Shown here: piece by piece, positions 1-8,078 of the stretch | Position numbering within the stretch: position 1 is the stretch's first letter | How the letters are laid out: each line of letters starts with the position of its first letter | Assembly (NCBI GenBank): GCA_000176735.1 | Contig: ADBE01000025.1 | Coordinates: forward strand, 1 to 35,227 | Direction: 5' to 3' | DNA length: 35,227 nucleotides | Source: Neisseria polysaccharea ATCC 43768 | GTDB taxonomy: Bacteria > Pseudomonadota > Gammaproteobacteria > Burkholderiales > Neisseriaceae | Notes under the pieces: model-generated | What the model was told of the DNA's origin: nothing | What the model saw: the letters and a program-made list of their open reading frames with translations, nothing else | The model's database searches: none | Made by a program: the position numbers and the translations under genes

Positions 1-26
1 GTTCTGCTTTCAGACGGCAAAACGCG

Positions 27-761
27 TCAATATTTGAAGTTCTCACCCAGATAAACAGAACGAACCTGTTCGTTTTCGACCAAATCATCAGGTTTTCCCG
101 ATGCCAACACCGTGCCGTCTGAAATAATGTAGGCCCGATCGCAGATGCTGAGGGTTTCGCGTACGTTGTGGTCGGTAATCAATACGCCGATACCGCGCGA
201 CTTGAGAAATCCGATGATTTTCTGGATGTCGATGACGGCGATGGGATCGACGCCGGCAAAAGGCTCGTCCAACAAAATAAAATGCGGTTTCATGGCGAGT
301 ACGCGGGCGATTTCGACGCGTCGGCGTTCGCCGCCCGACAAAGATGGGGCAGGATTATTGCGCAAACGCTCGATATTCAGGTCGGCAAGCAGTTTTTCAA
401 CTTCGCCGTCGATGCGGCTTTTGTCTTTGGTACTGATTTCTAAAATGGCGCGGATGTTTTGTTCGACGGTCATTTTGCGGAAAATCGAGGCTTCCTGCGG
501 CAGGTAGCCGACACCCAGGCGGGCGCGTTCGTGTATAGGTAGGTGGCGCAATTCCTGCCCGTCCAGCATCACGCTGCCCGCATCGGCGGCAATGAGTCCG
601 ACTATCATGTAGAAGCTGGTGGTTTTACCCGCGCCGTTGGGCCCGAGCAGGCCGACGACTTCACCGCTTTCGATTTCGAGGGAGAAACTTTTAACGACTT
701 GGCGTTTTTTAAAACTTTTTTGTAGGTTTTGAACAACAAGGCGGCTGACGTTTGCGCTCAT
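27..761 (-). CDS. lptB: LPS export ABC transporter ATP-binding protein LptB
   Basis: Cytoplasmic ATPase of the LptBFG transporter that extracts LPS from the inner membrane and drives it along the Lpt bridge. The 244-aa product is a single ABC domain: Walker A GPNGAGKT at about 40-47, the ABC signature LSGGERRR, and Walker B ending FILLDEP, followed by the D-loop and a switch histidine in LITDHNV. I chose the ATG at 761 (MSANVSRL) because LptB proteins begin close to the first beta strand; an upstream ATG at 791 would add ten residues and runs into the uptake-sequence hairpin. It is the last gene of kdsC-lptC-lptA-lptB. The partners LptF and LptG are not in the window. Confidence 0.95.
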   Translation of the reverse strand: MSANVSRLVVQNLQKSFKKRQVVKSFSLEIESGEVVGLLGPNGAGKTTSFYMIVGLIAADAGSVMLDGQELRHLPIHERARLGVGYLPQEASIFRKMTVEQNIRAILEISTKDKSRIDGEVEKLLADLNIERLRNNPAPSLSGGERRRVEIARVLAMKPHFILLDEPFAGVDPIAVIDIQKIIGFLKSRGIGVLITDHNVRETLSICDRAYIISDGTVLASGKPDDLVENEQVRSVYLGENFKY

Positions 762-791
762 AAATATCTCTTCAATATCTTCGGTCGGCAT

Positions 792-827
792 ATGCCGTCC
801 GAACCGGGTTTATGTTTCAGACGGCAT
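792..827 (-). terminator. Uptake-sequence inverted pair between lptA and lptB
   Basis: A degenerate uptake sequence (ATGCCGTCCGAA, one mismatch) at 792-803 faces a perfect reverse copy at 816-827. They can form a hairpin in the lptA-lptB mRNA. It sits inside an operon, so it may attenuate lptB or protect the lptA 3' end rather than end transcription outright. Pairing is imperfect. Confidence 0.45.
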
Positions 828-834
828 TTTGGGA

Positions 835-1365
835 TTATTCGGATTTTTGCGTACTCGAAGGCTGGATGATGACGCTGACCCTGCCGGATTTGGAAGCGGA
901 TTTTGCGCCAGATTTTGTGCTGCCGCTGATGGTATAGACTTCGGTTTTGGTGTTGTAGGTAATCACCGCGCCTTCGGCGACATCGCCGCCGCGCTGTACT
1001 TTGGCATTACCGGTTAAGACTACGGTGCTGCCTGCAGACGAATAAGCAACGTTGTTTGCCTGACCGCGCACCGTCCCTTTGCCCCCGTCCAACGTTTGGC
1101 TGAAGCGTACGGGCGAGCCGTCGGCCTTCATAAACTGTTCGCCTTTGTCATTACGCGTTACGTTGACGCGGGCGGCGGAAATATTGAGCGTACCTTGCCT
1201 GATGACGACATTGCCGCTGAATGTGGTGCTTTGGTTGGCTTGATCGAGTGAACCTTGGTCGGCCTCAATCTGAATAGGCTGCCTGCTGTCGCTCTGAAGG
1301 GCAAAAGCGGGAGATGCCGAAAAAAATGCTATTAAAACAAAAATTTTACATATTTTTTGTATCAT
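835..1365 (-). CDS. lptA: LPS periplasmic bridge protein LptA
   Basis: The 176-aa OstA-domain protein forms the periplasmic beta-jellyroll bridge that carries LPS from LptC to LptD. Residues 1-22 are a Sec signal peptide (basic start, hydrophobic FVLIAFFSA, cleavage after ASPAFA). The mature part starts with the OstA pattern PIQIEADQGSLDQ, with FSGNVVIRQGTLNISA further on. The C-terminus (about 150-176) is rich in Ser, Lys and Gly and probably disordered. The start lies inside the end of lptC (20-base overlap), so the two are likely translationally coupled. Confidence 0.93.
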   Translation of the reverse strand: MIQKICKIFVLIAFFSASPAFALQSDSRQPIQIEADQGSLDQANQSTTFSGNVVIRQGTLNISAARVNVTRNDKGEQFMKADGSPVRFSQTLDGGKGTVRGQANNVAYSSAGSTVVLTGNAKVQRGGDVAEGAVITYNTKTEVYTISGSTKSGAKSASKSGRVSVIIQPSSTQKSE

Positions 1366-1927
1366 AAATCGTGGCTTTCACTTTAGATGAGAAATTCAAC
1401 AGGCCTGTTTTGTGGTCGTAAGTCATGCCGCCCGCCTGCCCGTGCGACGCGCCGTATTGAAAGCTGACAGGCGTATCGGTTTGGGCATATTGAGATTCGG
1501 TATCAACGTGCAGCTTTTCGGTTTCAACTTTACCCGCCTGCCGTTTGCCGTCGGCAGTTTTGGTCAGCACAACGTTGTTTTTAAAAAGAACCTGTTTGTT
1601 TTCGGTATGGTAAACGGCTTCATCGCTGCCAACTTCGTACAACAACCTGCCTTCTTGGAAGAACACGAGATGCGGCGAATCAAAATGGATGTCGCTGCTT
1701 TCGGGAAACTGTTTCGCACCTTTCGCGCTCAAATGTTCTTTCAAGTATCCCTGTTCGTCAAACCGCCTGCCGTCCAAGCCGTCCATTGTGTATTGGGGTT
1801 CGTTGGGATTGAGCCTGACTTCCTCGATTTCGACTTCGCTGATACGACCCAACCATGCCGACAGACCGCCCAAGGCAACCGCCAATATCAATGGGAATGC
1901 GATTCCGTACCGCCATCTTACTTTCAT
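1346..1927 (-). CDS. lptC: LPS export protein LptC
   Basis: Bitopic inner-membrane protein that receives LPS from LptB2FG and passes it to LptA. The 193-aa product has one N-terminal membrane segment (about 7-24, IAFPLILAVALGGLSAWL) followed by a periplasmic OstA-like jellyroll with the typical YxMDG and VLFKNNVVL stretches. The start at 1927 overlaps the kdsC stop in an ATGA, which fixes the start and implies coupled translation. A longer reading frame extends upstream, but it lies inside kdsC and is its shadow. Confidence 0.93.
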   Translation of the reverse strand: MKVRWRYGIAFPLILAVALGGLSAWLGRISEVEIEEVRLNPNEPQYTMDGLDGRRFDEQGYLKEHLSAKGAKQFPESSDIHFDSPHLVFFQEGRLLYEVGSDEAVYHTENKQVLFKNNVVLTKTADGKRQAGKVETEKLHVDTESQYAQTDTPVSFQYGASHGQAGGMTYDHKTGLLNFSSKVKATIYDTKNM

Positions 1928-2460
1928 TTGATGTACTCGTTCAAAGCCGCGCCCAGCGTACCTTTCGCGCGCATAATCAGGTCGCACACTTCGCGCACCG
2001 CGCCCGCACCGCCGGGGCGTTTGGCAATATAGGCGGCGTGTTGCAGCGTAAACCAATGCGCATCGGGCACGGCAACCGGCAATCCGCAGCGCACCATCAC
2101 CGGCAAATCGACCACGTCGTCGCCGACAAAGGCGCACTCGGCTTCTTCCACGCCTGCCTGCACGCGCAGCTCTTCATACGCGGCGCGTTTGTCCGAAATG
2201 CCTTTGAAGTAGTAATTTATGCCCAACTGTTTGACGCGGATGCCGACGGAGGGCGCGTCCCGACCTGTGATAATCGCAGTCTGCACGCCACTTGCCTGAA
2301 GCATTTTCAGACCGTGTCCATCCAGTGTGTGAAACGATTTGATTTCTTCGCCGTTATCGCGGATAAAGATGCGCCCATCGGTCAAAACACCGTCCACATC
2401 CAGGATCAGCAGTTTGATTTTGGCGGCGCGCGCCTGTAATTCGGGAGAAATTGCCTGCAT
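1924..2460 (-). CDS. kdsC: 3-deoxy-D-manno-octulosonate 8-phosphate phosphatase KdsC
   Basis: Hydrolyses Kdo 8-phosphate to Kdo, the third step of Kdo synthesis for LPS inner core. The 178-aa protein is a C0-type HAD phosphatase without a large cap: motif I DVDGVLTDG at 21-29 (nucleophile D21, acid/base D23), motif II in TGR at 65-67, a conserved Lys in FKGISDK, and motif III GDDVVD at 113-118. The family works as a tetramer. It is followed by lptC in an ATGA overlap, the usual proteobacterial kdsC-lptC-lptA-lptB order. Confidence 0.95.
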   Translation of the reverse strand: MQAISPELQARAAKIKLLILDVDGVLTDGRIFIRDNGEEIKSFHTLDGHGLKMLQASGVQTAIITGRDAPSVGIRVKQLGINYYFKGISDKRAAYEELRVQAGVEEAECAFVGDDVVDLPVMVRCGLPVAVPDAHWFTLQHAAYIAKRPGGAGAVREVCDLIMRAKGTLGAALNEYIK

Positions 2461-2474
2461 GGGATTTCCTTGTT

Positions 2475-2510
2475 TTCAGACGGCACATCTTACCACAAAT
2501 GCCGTCTGAA
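2475..2510 (-). terminator. Uptake-sequence inverted pair between kdsD and kdsC
   Basis: Reverse core with one terminal mismatch (TTCAGACGGCAC, 2475-2486) and a perfect forward copy (2499-2510) form a stem with a 12-base loop in the 64-base gap after kdsD. No clear T run follows on the minus strand, so read-through into kdsC is plausible. Confidence 0.5.
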
Positions 2511-2524
2511 ACGGCTGCAACGCC

Positions 2525-3499
2525 TTATACAATCCGTGCCGCCAACAGGTCGTGCATATTCAGCGCACCTGTCAGCACGCCGTCTGCATCGGTAACCAGA
2601 AGCCCGTTCACATGGTTTGCCTGCATGACTTTCAGGGCTTCGGTGGCGAGGCGTTCGGCGGAGATGGTTTTGGGCTGCGTATGCATGACTTCGTCTATCG
2701 AAAGACCGGTAAAATTGTCGCATTCTTGAAACAGGCGGCGCAAATCGCCGTCGGTGAATACGCCTTTCAGACGGCATTGCCCGTCCGTTACCGCCAACAT
2801 GCCCAAACCTTTCTCGCTCATGCTGACGATGGCTTCTTTCAAGGGCGTGCCGAGTCGGACGGCAGGTAGGCCGCCGCCTTTGTGCATAATGTCGGCAACG
2901 CGTAAAAGCAGGCGTTTGCCGAGGCTGCCGGCAGGATGGCTCAAGGCGAAATCGTCGGGCGTGAACGCGCGTGCGCGCAGCAGGACGACCGCCAACGCGT
3001 CGCCCAAAGCCATCACAGCGGTGGTGCTGCTGGTCGGGGCAAGCCCCAGCGGGCAGGCTTCTTGAGAAACCGATGCAGTGATGTGGATGTCGGCATAACG
3101 CGCCATCGTCGAACCGGGGCGGGCGGTGATGCAGACAAGCGTGATGTTTTTGCGTTTGAGCGCGGGGATGATGGCGGCGATTTCGTCGCTTTCGCCGGAA
3201 TTGGAAATGGCGACGACGACGTCGTTGTCCACAATCATCCCCAAGTCGCCGTGCGCCGCTTCCGCAGGGTGGACGAAAAACGCGGGTGTGCCGGTTGAAG
3301 CCATGGTCGCCGCTATTTTGCGCCCGACGTGTCCCGACTTGCCCATGCCCGTGATGACGACCCTGCCCTTGCAGTGCAACAACGCGTCTGCCGCAAGGAC
3401 GAAGTTTTTGTCCAATTCCGCTGCAATTTCGCGCAAGCCTTCCGCTTCGGCGTGCAACACTTCGCGTGCCCAGTCGAGATATTTTCCGTTTTCTGCCAT
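2525..3499 (-). CDS. kdsD: Arabinose-5-phosphate isomerase KdsD (KpsF/GutQ family)
   Basis: Converts D-ribulose 5-phosphate to D-arabinose 5-phosphate, the first committed Kdo precursor. The 324-aa protein has an N-terminal SIS domain (GMGKSGHVG at 51-59, SNSGES at 99-104) and a C-terminal pair of CBS domains from about residue 200, ending with GALNMHDLLAARIV. I chose the ATG at 3499 because an AAAGGCGG ribosome site lies six bases upstream and the start then matches the family length; ATGs at 3505 and 3580 are alternatives. A perfect uptake sequence lies inside the gene at 2766-2777. It is divergent from tal. Confidence 0.93.
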   Translation of the reverse strand: MAENGKYLDWAREVLHAEAEGLREIAAELDKNFVLAADALLHCKGRVVITGMGKSGHVGRKIAATMASTGTPAFFVHPAEAAHGDLGMIVDNDVVVAISNSGESDEIAAIIPALKRKNITLVCITARPGSTMARYADIHITASVSQEACPLGLAPTSSTTAVMALGDALAVVLLRARAFTPDDFALSHPAGSLGKRLLLRVADIMHKGGGLPAVRLGTPLKEAIVSMSEKGLGMLAVTDGQCRLKGVFTDGDLRRLFQECDNFTGLSIDEVMHTQPKTISAERLATEALKVMQANHVNGLLVTDADGVLTGALNMHDLLAARIV

Positions 3500-3595
3500 T
3501 GCCATCCGCCTTTGCTGTAACAAAACTACCCAAAATTTCCGAATCGGGGTAGCATAAGCCTTCAAACCCCGCCCATCCATCCAAAGGAATCAGAA

Positions 3596-4651
3596 ATGAC
3601 TATTTTATCGGACGTTAAAGCATTAGGACAACAAATCTGGCTGGACAACCTTTCCCGTTCGCTCGTACAAAGCGGTGAATTGGCGCAAATGCTGAAACAA
3701 GGCGTGTGCGGCGTAACTTCCAATCCCGCCATCTTCCAAAAAGCCTTCGCCGGCGACGCGCTTTACGCCGATGAAATCGCCGCCCTCAAGCAGCAAAACC
3801 TCAGCCCCAAACAACGCTACGAAACCATGGCGGTTGCCGATGTGCGTGCCGCCTGCGACGTTTGCCTCGCCGAACACGAATCCACCGGCAGCAAAACCGG
3901 TTTCGTCAGTCTCGAAGTTTCTCCCGAACTTGCCAAAGACGCGCAAGGCACAGTAAAGGAAGCCCGCCGCCTCCATGCCGCCATCGCGCGTCAAAACGCC
4001 ATGATTAAAATTCCTGCCACCGACGCAGGCATCGATGCGCTCGAAACCCTCGTTTCAGACGGCATCAGCGTCAACCTCACGCTGCTGTTCTCACGCGCCC
4101 AAACCCTCAAAGCCTACGCCGCCTACGCGCGCGGCATTGCCAAACGCTTGGCAGCCGGACAAAGCGTTGCCCATATCCACGTCGTCGCCAGCTTCTTCAT
4201 CTCCCGTATAGACGGCGCGCTGGACGCAACACTGCCCGACCGGCTCAAAGGCAAAATCGCCATCGCCCTTGCCAAAGCCGCCTACCAAGACTGGGCGCAA
4301 TACTTCGGCAGCCCGGAATTTGCCGCACTGGAGGCCGAAGGCGCAAACCGCGTGCAGCTTTTGTGGGCATCTACCGGCGTGAAAAACCCGGCCTATCCCG
4401 ACACACTCTACGTTGACAGCCTGATCGGCGCGCACACCGTCAACACCGTTCCCGATGCCACCCTCAAAGCCTTCATCGACCACGGCACAGCCAAAGCCTC
4501 GCTGACAGAAGGCGTAGAAGAAGCACAAGCGCAGCTTGCCGAAACCGCCGCGCTCGGCATCGATGTCGAAACCTTGGCGACGCGTTTGCAGGAAGACGGT
4601 TTGAAACAATTTGAAGAAGCGTTTGAAAAACTGCTCTCACCATTGGTTTAA
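3596..4651 (+). CDS. tal: Transaldolase
   Basis: Moves a dihydroxyacetone unit between sugar phosphates in the non-oxidative pentose phosphate pathway. The 351-aa product belongs to the longer transaldolase class, more like actinobacterial and cyanobacterial enzymes than the roughly 317-aa E. coli TalB. It shows SNPAIFQKA, the Schiff-base lysine in IKIPAT (K138), SVNLTLLFS, and [13 protein letters not shown] near the C-terminus. An uptake sequence is embedded at 4054-4065 and an uptake-sequence terminator follows. The 96-base gap to kdsD must hold both divergent promoters; no near-consensus promoter stands out there. Confidence 0.93.
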   Translation: MTILSDVKALGQQIWLDNLSRSLVQSGELAQMLKQGVCGVTSNPAIFQKAFAGDALYADEIAALKQQNLSPKQRYETMAVADVRAACDVCLAEHESTGSKTGFVSLEVSPELAKDAQGTVKEARRLHAAIARQNAMIKIPATDAGIDALETLVSDGISVNLTLLFSRAQTLKAYAAYARGIAKRLAAGQSVAHIHVVASFFISRIDGALDATLPDRLKGKIAIALAKAAYQDWAQYFGSPEFAALEAEGANRVQLLWASTGVKNPAYPDTLYVDSLIGAHTVNTVPDATLKAFIDHGTAKASLTEGVEEAQAQLAETAALGIDVETLATRLQEDGLKQFEEAFEKLLSPLV

Positions 4652-4664
4652 ACTTTTCATCCCC

Positions 4665-4695
4665 GATGCCGTCTGAAAGGCTTTCAGACGGCATC
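4665..4695 (+). terminator. Uptake-sequence terminator after tal
   Basis: Near-perfect inverted repeat: GATGCCGTCTGAAAG (4665-4679) pairs with its reverse complement (4681-4695) around a one-base centre, followed by CGCCCTTTT. This is the classic neisserial use of paired uptake sequences as an intrinsic terminator. Confidence 0.85.
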
Positions 4696-4737
4696 GCCCT
4701 TTTGACCGGACACAGTGGGTTCACCCTAAAAATATTA

Positions 4738-4754
4738 ATTAACAAGAAGTTAAT
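4738..4754. promoter_or_regulatory. Small inverted repeat upstream of the 91-aa gene
   Basis: ATTAAC-N5-GTTAAT in an AT-rich stretch 38 bases before the 91-aa gene. It has the size of a repressor half-site pair, but no regulator is known to bind it and the AT richness makes a chance match possible. Confidence 0.2.
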
Positions 4755-4792
4755 GCACGACATTATCCACCAACACAAAAGGGAATAGAATC

Positions 4793-5068
4793 ATGGCAAA
4801 AGCACTCGAAATCATTTCACCCGATGAAATTTATTCAGATCTGATTTTTAAGGATCCGGTACCTCCCCATACCATATATAGAGAATTGACGAAACTGGTT
4901 GATAGAAATGCAAGTAATGAGAGAATTGCAAATAGAGCCTTCGATTTTTTCTCGTCCGGTCTTATGTCAGAGCGCAATTATGGTGCAGCTAACCAAGCGA
5001 TAGAGCAGCAACGCCAAGCAGAGCGGCAAATACAGAAGAAACAAGCTAAATGGTGGAGTATGGGTTAA
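4793..5068 (+). CDS. Hypothetical protein (91 aa), AT-rich island
   Basis: I do not recognise this 91-aa protein. It begins MAKALEIISPDEIYSDL and has an AAAGGGA ribosome site upstream. The middle is helical and charged, and the last 25 residues (QAIEQQRQAERQIQKKQ) form a Gln/Lys-rich amphipathic helix ending KWWSMG. No signal peptide or membrane segment is visible, so it is probably cytoplasmic. Base composition is clearly lower in GC than tal and gluQ on either side, suggesting acquired DNA. It could be a small immunity or antitoxin-like protein, but nothing in the sequence proves that. Confidence 0.65.
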   Translation: MAKALEIISPDEIYSDLIFKDPVPPHTIYRELTKLVDRNASNERIANRAFDFFSSGLMSERNYGAANQAIEQQRQAERQIQKKQAKWWSMG

Positions 5069-5126
5069 TAATGAATAATTTTGCTATTGATTTTTCATTA
5101 TTTTCATGTTTTTTATGTGCTTTACT

Positions 5127-5291
5127 TTAAAAGACTAAAATATAAAAAATAAAGCCACAAATTGTCAGAAAGAAAAGTAAAGCTAAACTTTTTATTTTAT
5201 TTTTTGCCGTATCTTCTTCCCATGGTTTAAATATAAATAGACCAGTTATGAAATCAAATATTGAATGCCAAACCGCTAAAAAAAACTCCAT
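5127..5291 (-). CDS. Small membrane protein (54 aa), AT-rich island
   Basis: Short minus-strand gene read by hand: ATG at 5291 with AAGGAA six bases upstream, stop TAA at 5127-5129. The 54-aa product begins MEFFLAVWHSIFDFITGLFI and ends FIFYILVF. It has two hydrophobic segments (about 3-22 and 36-54) separated by a short charged linker with a KPWEED motif, so it should be a two-pass inner-membrane protein with the loop on one side. I do not recognise the family. The strong ribosome site and clean frame make it more likely real than chance, but low GC frames of this length do arise by accident. It faces the 91-aa gene tail to tail. Confidence 0.5.
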   Translation of the reverse strand: MEFFLAVWHSIFDFITGLFIFKPWEEDTAKNKIKSLALLFFLTICGFIFYILVF

Positions 5292-5314
5292 AAAATTTCC
5301 TTAAAAAATATCCC

Positions 5315-5332
5315 GCATCATGCAAATGATGC
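5315..5332. repeat. Perfect inverted repeat, GCATCAT-GCAA-ATGATGC
   Basis: Seven-base arms around a four-base loop, flanked by CCC and TGGG which could lengthen the stem with a bulge. It lies between the 54-aa membrane gene and the 52-aa gene and is followed 15 bases later by a second hairpin. It may be an operator or a weak terminator. Confidence 0.4.
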
Positions 5333-5346
5333 TGGGTGTGGAGATT

Positions 5347-5374
5347 GTTACACTTGCATTAGTGCAATTGTAAC
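5347..5374 (+). promoter_or_regulatory. Hairpin abutting the ribosome site of the 52-aa gene
   Basis: GTTACA (5347-5352) and TTGCA (5354-5358) pair with TGCAA (5363-5367) and TGTAAC (5369-5374) around a TTAG loop, giving an 11-bp stem with one mismatch. The AGGGGA ribosome site starts at the next bases and the ATG is 12 bases after the stem. It could be an operator palindrome or an mRNA structure controlling translation. Confidence 0.4.
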
Positions 5375-5386
5375 AGGGGAACGCCA

Positions 5387-5545
5387 ATGAGAAACTGCTG
5401 TGTTAGTACAAGCACGAGTGGCGAAGTTGATGATTCAGCTACCGAAGAACAATATAATGCCCTATATGATTTAACCTTGCTTGAAGAGCCCGGGATGGAA
5501 CTGGATAAAGATGAGATAATGGCTTTGATTAATAGTCTTAAATAA
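5387..5545 (+). CDS. Small acidic peptide (52 aa), unknown
   Basis: ATG at 5387 with AGGGGA seven bases upstream; stop TAA at 5543-5545, 16 bases before gluQ. The 52-aa product starts [12 protein letters not shown], with two adjacent cysteines in a Ser/Thr-rich stretch, and continues into an acidic helical part ([19 protein letters not shown] and [16 protein letters not shown]). I do not recognise it. There is no signal peptide or membrane segment. The acidic helix resembles many small regulatory or leader-type peptides but no modification enzymes are nearby. It is AT-richer than gluQ, with which it may be co-transcribed. Confidence 0.55.
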   Translation: MRNCCVSTSTSGEVDDSATEEQYNALYDLTLLEEPGMELDKDEIMALINSLK

Positions 5546-5561
5546 AGGGGCTGTACCGGAT

Positions 5562-6449
5562 ATGTACACAGGACGTTTCGCCCCCAGCCCGACCGGGCTG
5601 CTCCACATCGGCTCGCTGCTGACCGCCGTCGCTTCCTATGCCGATGCGCGCTCAAACGGCGGAAAATGGCTGGTCCGCATGGAAGACCTCGATCCGCCCC
5701 GGGAAATGTCGGGGGCGGCAAGCCATATCCTGCACACGCTTGAGGCATTCGGGTTCGAGTGGGACGGCGAAGTCGCCTATCAGAGCCGCCGTTACGCCCT
5801 GTATGAAGAAACCCTATGCCGTCTGCAAACCGCCGGACTGGTTTATCCCTGCCATTGCAGCCGCAAAGACTGGCAGGCCGGAGCAAGGCGGGGCGCAGAC
5901 GGGTTCGTCTATAACGGACGCTGCCGCCACCCCGACCAACGCCCTGCACTGCAAGGCAAACATCCGGCGTGGCGCATCCGCGTCCCCGACCGCGTTATCG
6001 GTTTTTCAGACGGCATCGTCGGCGGTTACGCCCAAAACCTCGCCCGCGACATCGGCGATTTCGTCCTGCTTCGTGCAGACGGTTACTGGGCATACCAGCT
6101 CGCCGTCGTTGCCGACGATGCCGAACAGGGCGTTACCCACATCGTCCGCGGACAAGACCTGCTTGTTTCCACGCCGCGCCAAATCTATTTGCAGCAGTGT
6201 TTGGGCGTTCCGACACCGCAATATGCCCACCTGCCGCTCCTGACCAACGCACAAGGGCAGAAATGGTCGAAACAGACGCTCGCCCCCGCATTGGATTTAA
6301 ACCGCCGCGAACAACTCCTCCGCCAAGTGTTCCGTTACCTCAAGCTGCCCGAAGCACCGGAAACCGACCGCCCTGCCGAACTGCTCGACTGGGCTGTGGC
6401 ACACTGGGATATGGACAAAGTGCCGAAACACGCCATTACCGCCCCCTAA
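5562..6449 (+). CDS. gluQ: Glutamyl-Q tRNA(Asp) synthetase
   Basis: Paralogue of the GluRS catalytic domain that attaches glutamate to queuosine at the wobble position of tRNA-Asp. The 295-aa protein has the class I signature [13 protein letters not shown] (8-20, HIGH variant HIGS), a zinc site C97-x-C99...Y117-x3-C121, and a KWSKQ loop replacing KMSKS. It lacks a C-terminal anticodon-binding domain, which distinguishes it from GluRS. An uptake sequence is embedded at 6005-6016. It starts 16 bases after the 52-aa peptide gene. Confidence 0.92.
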   Translation: MYTGRFAPSPTGLLHIGSLLTAVASYADARSNGGKWLVRMEDLDPPREMSGAASHILHTLEAFGFEWDGEVAYQSRRYALYEETLCRLQTAGLVYPCHCSRKDWQAGARRGADGFVYNGRCRHPDQRPALQGKHPAWRIRVPDRVIGFSDGIVGGYAQNLARDIGDFVLLRADGYWAYQLAVVADDAEQGVTHIVRGQDLLVSTPRQIYLQQCLGVPTPQYAHLPLLTNAQGQKWSKQTLAPALDLNRREQLLRQVFRYLKLPEAPETDRPAELLDWAVAHWDMDKVPKHAITAP

Positions 6450-6469
6450 ACACCGCCCGACAAACGCAC

Positions 6470-6500
6470 AAATGCCGTCTGAAACCTTCAGACGGCATTT
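6470..6500. terminator. Bidirectional uptake-sequence terminator, gluQ/dusA
   Basis: Inverted pair AAATGCCGTCTGAA (6470-6483) and TTCAGACGGCATTT (6487-6500) between the convergent gluQ and dusA. AAA/TTT ends give a short T run in both directions. Confidence 0.85.
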
Positions 6501-6518
6501 CACACATACAGCCCCGCC

Positions 6519-7529
6519 CTATTCGCGCATATTTGCCCGTTCGACCTCTTTCCACGCTTCGAGAATCAGACCGCCGTCGTTGCCTTTCAACAACGCCGCG
6601 TCGGAAAGCATACGCCGCCAAGTCCGCGCGCCTTTCAAACCGTGCATCAGTCCGAGGCTGTGGCGGACGATGTGGCGCAAGATTGTGCCGCGTCCGGCTT
6701 GGATTTGGGCTTGGCTGTATGTGTAGAGACGCTGCACCAAATCGGCGTATTCAATCGGGCTGCGGGTGTCGCCGTAAAACAGCCTGTCCCATTCGTGCAT
6801 CACCATCGGGTTGTGGTACGCCTCACGCCCGACCATCACGCCGTCAACGTGTTGCAGGTGTCCGGCGATTGCTTCGTTGGTGGTGATGCCGCCGTTGATG
6901 ATGATTTCCAGCTCGGGAAACTCTTGCTTGAGGCGGTAAACGTAATCGTATTTCAAGGGCGGAACGTCGCGGTTTTCTTTGGGCGAAAGACCGTCCAACC
7001 AAGCGTTGCGGGCGTGGACGATAAAGGTTTTGCAGGCGGTTTTGTCGCGCAGCGTGCCGACGAAATCGGCAACGGTTTGGTATTCGGTCTGCCTGTCCAC
7101 ACCGATGCGGTGTTTGACGGTAACAGGAATGCCGACCGCGTCCTGCATCGCGTTGAGGCAGTCGGCAACCAGCCCGACTTCGTTCATCAGACACGCGCCG
7201 AACGCGCCTTTCTGCACGCGCGGACTGGGACAGCCGCAGTTGAGGTTGACCTCGTTGTAGCCGTATGCTTCGGCGGCTTTGGCGGCTTTCGCCAAATCGG
7301 ACGAATCGCTGCCACCCAGTTGCAGGGCGACGGGCTGCTCGCCTTCGTTGAACATCAAAAAGCGGTCTTTGTCGCCGTAAACAATCGCGCCGGCATTGAC
7401 CATTTCGCTATACAGCCAAGCATTTCGGGTAATCTGGCGCGCCATATAACGGTAGTGCCTGTCCGTCCAGTCGAGCATCGGTGCAACGGACAGGCGGCGC
7501 GGGGGAAGGGTGTGTGTATTGTCGTTCAT
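6519..7529 (-). CDS. dusA: tRNA-dihydrouridine synthase DusA
   Basis: FMN enzyme that reduces uridine to dihydrouridine in the tRNA D-loop (positions 20/20a for DusA). The 336-aa product is a TIM barrel starting SVAPMLDWTDRHYRY, with catalytic C100 in NLNCGCPSPRVQKGAFGACL, the VKHRIGVD strand, HARNAWLDGLSPKENR and IINGGI, then the helical C-terminal tRNA-binding part. The NCGCPS and SPKENR elements mark the DusA subfamily. It ends 19 bases before the terminator shared with gluQ. Confidence 0.94.
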   Translation of the reverse strand: MNDNTHTLPPRRLSVAPMLDWTDRHYRYMARQITRNAWLYSEMVNAGAIVYGDKDRFLMFNEGEQPVALQLGGSDSSDLAKAAKAAEAYGYNEVNLNCGCPSPRVQKGAFGACLMNEVGLVADCLNAMQDAVGIPVTVKHRIGVDRQTEYQTVADFVGTLRDKTACKTFIVHARNAWLDGLSPKENRDVPPLKYDYVYRLKQEFPELEIIINGGITTNEAIAGHLQHVDGVMVGREAYHNPMVMHEWDRLFYGDTRSPIEYADLVQRLYTYSQAQIQAGRGTILRHIVRHSLGLMHGLKGARTWRRMLSDAALLKGNDGGLILEAWKEVERANMRE

Positions 7530-7559
7530 TGTCGATATTTCATCATTGCGGATTCAATT

Positions 7560-8051
7560 TCAATCCGGAACAACCTTCATTTTTGGGGAAATCCGCGTCA
7601 TGAAAGAGTCCAGCAGTATGGTTACCGGCCCGTCGTTGCAGAGCGACACCTGCATATGCGTGCGGAAACGCCCTGTTTCGACATGAATTCCGTATCCGCG
7701 CAACAGTTCTGCCGTTCGCAGGTAAAGCTGCTGCGCCTGTTCTGCAGGTGCGGCTTGGGAAAACGAAGGCCGCCGCCCGCTTGTCGGGTCGGCATAAAGC
7801 GTAAACTGCGACACCAGCAGCACCGCGCCCCCGACATCTTTCAAAGACAGGTTCAACTTGCCCTCACCGTCTTCAAACACGCGCAAATGGGCGATTTTGT
7901 CGGCGATATATTGCGCATCTTTCTCTGTATCATCATGTGTTACACCGAGTAACACGACAAACCCGCCGTCAATTTTGCCGCAGGTTTCCGTGCCGGCTTC
8001 GGACACAACATCCACCTTTGCACCTACCGTTTTCTGTATTACCGCACGCAT
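7560..8051 (-). CDS. dtd: D-aminoacyl-tRNA deacylase
   Basis: Hydrolyses D-amino acids (and mischarged glycine) from tRNA. The 163-aa protein has the two hallmark motifs: SQFTLYAD (81-88) with the catalytic Ser/Gln/Thr region and NDGPVT (139-144), the Gly-cisPro motif that enforces chirality. A clean AAGGAGG ribosome site lies ahead of the ATG. It is somewhat longer than the 145-aa E. coli enzyme, with extra residues at the C-terminus and a loop near 15-25. It sits directly upstream of dusA on the same strand with a 30-base gap, so the two tRNA-quality genes are probably one unit. Confidence 0.94.
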   Translation of the reverse strand: MRAVIQKTVGAKVDVVSEAGTETCGKIDGGFVVLLGVTHDDTEKDAQYIADKIAHLRVFEDGEGKLNLSLKDVGGAVLLVSQFTLYADPTSGRRPSFSQAAPAEQAQQLYLRTAELLRGYGIHVETGRFRTHMQVSLCNDGPVTILLDSFMTRISPKMKVVPD

Positions 8052-8078
8052 AAGCCGTCCTCCTTACCTGAACATGCA

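Noticed and set aside
835-4609. Long frames opposite or in other frames of lptA, kdsC, kdsD and tal, up to about 360 codons
   Set aside because: Composition is Arg/His/Pro- or Phe/Gly-rich without any recognisable domain, and each overlaps a clear gene; they are shadows of GC-rich coding sequence.
6642-7952. 436-codon plus-strand frame opposite dusA and dtd
   Set aside because: Wholly antisense to two genes with intact catalytic motifs, no ribosome site, low-complexity composition.
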